Below are positions 61,727-64,000 of a stretch of 64,000 nucleotides of DNA, one piece after another. The stretch is from Chryseobacterium vrystaatense (GTDB taxonomy: Bacteria; Bacteroidota; Bacteroidia; Flavobacteriales; Weeksellaceae), in assembly GCF_000737765.1 (NCBI RefSeq), contig NZ_JPRI01000001.1, forward strand, positions 62,001 through 126,000. The letters run 5' to 3'. The notes beneath the pieces were generated by a model that worked only from the letters and a program-made list of their open reading frames with translations, did no database searches and was not told the DNA's origin. The stretch's first letter is position 1, and each line of letters begins with the position of its first letter. Position numbers and translations under genes: made by a program.

Positions 61727-62473
61727 TTATCTTTGAGTCTGCGGGGCGCGGTAAGAGGAAATTCTTGTGAGTACAAATCTTTGAAATCTGTTCAGATCTG
61801 CATCACTGCAGAAACCGTATTTCAGAATACTTTTTCTTTCAAAACCTCCTGCCAAAACGTAACTTATAAAATGTTCTATAAGAGGTTTATCTATTTTAAG
61901 ATCTGTAAAATATTCATCACCAAGTGCAGAATGAAGGTAATTGATGAGATCAACATCATCCCATTTGTTTTTGATTTTTCCAATAGAGAATCCCTGGCCC
62001 TTAGGCTGCACAAATTCACCGGGTCTTGCCGCAAGCACCCTCGGATCTGATTTCTGAGAAATGTAGCGATCCATATCCTTGATCAGTTTTTCGACCTTTT
62101 TGGGTCTGTTAAGATTTTTAGCATCAATCTTCAGATTACCTGTAATTCCCTGCTTTATTTCTACTTCAGGAATTAATATGGTCGCTTTAGCTAAAGTAAC
62201 ATTAATGGGAGATTCAATATTTTCTTTGGAAACCTTTCTTCCTATACGTTCGTAACCTGCTTTTATAAAGCGAAGTTCATCTCCTGCTCTTCCGGAAACC
62301 ATAAAATGTCCGTCCCGATTGGTCACTACCATTTCATCTGTTCTGATATTGATGACAGTTACATCAGGAATTTCAGCACTGTCTTCAGAAATTACTTTTC
62401 CGAAAATATAATTCTGGGCATGGGCATTGATGAAGAAAAAAGTGATTAAAAAAAAGAGTAGTTTAAATTTCAC
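61727..62473 (-). CDS. carboxypeptidase-regulatory-like domain protein (paralog 3)
   Basis: A 248-aa paralog from a GTG at 62473, which gives a clean signal peptide ending in NAHAQ. It then has IFGKVISEDSAEIPDVTVIN, DELRFIKAGYER and KQGITGNLKIDAKNLN. The frame is open upstream to a TTG at 62524, but that would put a charged extension ahead of the signal peptide. It is the first gene of the tandem set. Confidence 0.75.
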   Translation of the reverse strand: MKFKLLFFLITFFFINAHAQNYIFGKVISEDSAEIPDVTVINIRTDEMVVTNRDGHFMVSGRAGDELRFIKAGYERIGRKVSKENIESPINVTLAKATILIPEVEIKQGITGNLKIDAKNLNRPKKVEKLIKDMDRYISQKSDPRVLAARPGEFVQPKGQGFSIGKIKNKWDDVDLINYLHSALGDEYFTDLKIDKPLIEHFISYVLAGGFERKSILKYGFCSDADLNRFQRFVLTRISSYRAPQTQR

Positions 62474-62656
62474 GGAGCGTTTTTTATAGAGCAAATCTAA
62501 AATTATTTTTAACTTAATCCACAAGTTTAACCACAGTTAACGTGTTTTAGGATTTCTTTTTGATTTTTGCCCGGCAAACTGTTAATTCACAAGCCGGAAT
62601 TGTTAAAATTTCACTTAAAATTTAGCTAACTTGCAGTCTTAATTCTAAATTCAGTA

Positions 62657-64000
62657 ATGCAAAATTCTTATACAGTGATCAATGCTTCAGCCGGATCAGG
62701 GAAAACATATGCCCTTGTCCAGAGGCTTCTGATGATCTGTCTCCGGTATCCCAATCAGCAACAGTCGATCAGGAATATTCTCGCGCTCACTTTTACCAAC
62801 AAAGCAGCCAATGAGATGAAGGAAAGGATTTTGTCGTGGCTGGGGAATTTTTCAGCTGACAACTTTGCCGAAAATGGAGACTTGAAAAATATCCAGACAG
62901 CATTTGAGGCTGATGGTCTAAGAATTACAATTGATGAACTTCATAACCGTTCAAAAAAATTGCTGGACTATGTTCTTCACAATTATTCAACCCTGAACAT
63001 CGGAACCATTGACCGTTTTAATTCAAGGTTGGTACGAAGTTTTTCGTATGAACTGGGTTTGGCGAAAAATTTTAATCTTGAAATCGATGCTGAACCTTTT
63101 CTTATCGAAGCTGTGGATAAAATGCTGGACCAGATTGGTGAAAATGATAACATTTCCAATTCTTTCATGGACTATGTGGATTACAGCCTTGAAAACAACG
63201 AAAGAATCAACCTCAACAAGAATCTTTATGATTCCGCAAAGGAGTTTGTAAAGGACATCCACTATGAACATTTGAAAAGCAACAAAAGCTTTGATGACAC
63301 GAATTATGAAAATATAAAAAATACACTGAGAAAAGAGATTGTACAGAATAAGAAACTGTCTGTAGAAATTTCAACAAAGTCAGTTGAACTGTTTCGTTCA
63401 AGAAACATCGAGATTGAAGATTTTGCTCAGGGTAAAAACGGGATTGGAGGGTTTTTCGCGAAAGTTCAGGATTTTTACAGTCAAAAAAGACCGGGGTTTC
63501 CATTTCCCACTACACAGGAAGAGTCTGTCATCAATAATTACAGAAAAGGAGCTTCTTCAAAATCCAAAAGCAAGGAACCTGAAATTTTTGAAATCCTAGA
63601 CCAGCTTCTTGACAATCGGATGCAGCTGATTCTTTTATATATTGAAACTCAAAAGAAAGAAAAAATCTTATCTGCACTTCTTCCTTTAAAGGTGAACAAA
63701 GATATCCAGGACGAACTAAAAAAAATTGAGGAAGAGAATGATCTTGTTTTGCTTTCAAAATTTAATATTCTGATCAATGAAAACCTTAAGAACGAACCGT
63801 CAGCTTTTATTTATGAAAAGGTAGGTTCACAGTTTCAGCACTATTTTTTTGATGAGTTTCAGGATACTTCGGAACTGCAGTGGCAGAATTTTGTTCCCTT
63901 ACGTGATCACAGTGTTTCCTCAGAAAATACTTCATTTACGCTGGTAGGTGATCCCAAACAAAGTATCTACAGATTCCGGGGTGGAGAAAGTAAACTGATG
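62657..64000 (+). CDS. UvrD/AddA-like ATP-dependent helicase-nuclease (3' end outside window)
   Basis: The first 448 codons of a superfamily 1A helicase. Walker A is ASAGSGKTYALV (near residue 10), motif Ia is ALTFTNKAANEM, Walker B is FFDEFQDTSE, and motif III is LVGDPKQSIYRFRGG. This resembles AddA/RecB-type exonuclease V subunits used in double-strand-break repair. The nuclease domain, if present, is off the right edge. Confidence 0.85.
   Translation, partial: MQNSYTVINASAGSGKTYALVQRLLMICLRYPNQQQSIRNILALTFTNKAANEMKERILSWLGNFSADNFAENGDLKNIQTAFEADGLRITIDELHNRSKKLLDYVLHNYSTLNIGTIDRFNSRLVRSFSYELGLAKNFNLEIDAEPFLIEAVDKMLDQIGENDNISNSFMDYVDYSLENNERINLNKNLYDSAKEFVKDIHYEHLKSNKSFDDTNYENIKNTLRKEIVQNKKLSVEISTKSVELFRSRNIEIEDFAQGKNGIGGFFAKVQDFYSQKRPGFPFPTTQEESVINNYRKGASSKSKSKEPEIFEILDQLLDNRMQLILLYIETQKKEKILSALLPLKVNKDIQDELKKIEEENDLVLLSKFNILINENLKNEPSAFIYEKVGSQFQHYFFDEFQDTSELQWQNFVPLRDHSVSSENTSFTLVGDPKQSIYRFRGGESKLM

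Overview
The window reads as a chromosomal segment of a Chryseobacterium-like member of the Flavobacteriia (Bacteroidota). Evidence: AT-rich intergenic DNA, promoters of the Bacteroidota type (TAnnTTTG), and families typical of the group (GLPGLI, DUF4292, DUF4254, DUF2851, M43 lipoprotein proteases, beta-barrel receptors with a carboxypeptidase-regulatory N-domain, BshA). I see no rRNA, tRNA, CRISPR array, insertion sequence or prophage.

Layout. (1) 1-16959, minus strand: an almost complete phenylacetate (paa) degradation cluster, paaK-E-A-B-C-D ... paaG-H ... I-J-Y ... paaZ (cut by the left edge), with a TetR regulator gene upstream. Phenylacetate is activated by PaaK, epoxidised by PaaABCE (PaaD helps assemble it), isomerised by PaaG, ring-opened and oxidised by PaaZ, and beta-oxidised by PaaH and PaaJ; PaaI and PaaY are ancillary. 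Unrelated genes interrupt the cluster at three places: a 588-aa beta-helix protein, two small unknown genes, and a block of esterase, tandem DUF6624 protein and small membrane protein. Most spacers hold self-complementary repeats. (2) 17363-25609, plus strand: clpB, a previously hidden 50-aa double-glycine-leader Cys-rich peptide, and two paralogous M43 lipoprotein proteases flanking a four-gene operon ending in a NarL-type histidine kinase and regulator. (3) 25670-42192: two M1 peptidases, a receptor/GLPGLI/two-component locus whose three promoters share an 11-bp-phased TTAATG triplet, an exonuclease/phosphatase-family protein, a 2,4-dienoyl-CoA-reductase-like SDR, a DUF1573 protein divergent from a second OmpR-type two-component system with its own repeat array, and a GH92 mannosidase. 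(4) 42469-59183: dihydroorotase, a polysaccharide flippase, a nucleotidyltransferase, an operon DUF4292-EnvC-TatA-DUF4254-lipoprotein-RibA, small lipoproteins, GH3-BshA, an AraC regulator, an HD protein and DUF2851-PspC-GNAT. (5) 59271-64000: a SIMPL protein, three tandem carboxypeptidase-regulatory-domain paralogs, and the start of an AddA/UvrD-like helicase cut by the right edge.

The observations I rate highest are the TTAATG regulon at 30.1-30.8 kb, the hidden GG-leader peptide at 20.1 kb, the probable TetR operator on the paaK promoter, the G9 tract ahead of paaA, and the hairpin repeats that fill the paa spacers. I did not find a system I can claim is entirely new. All family assignments are from reading the sequence, without database searches.
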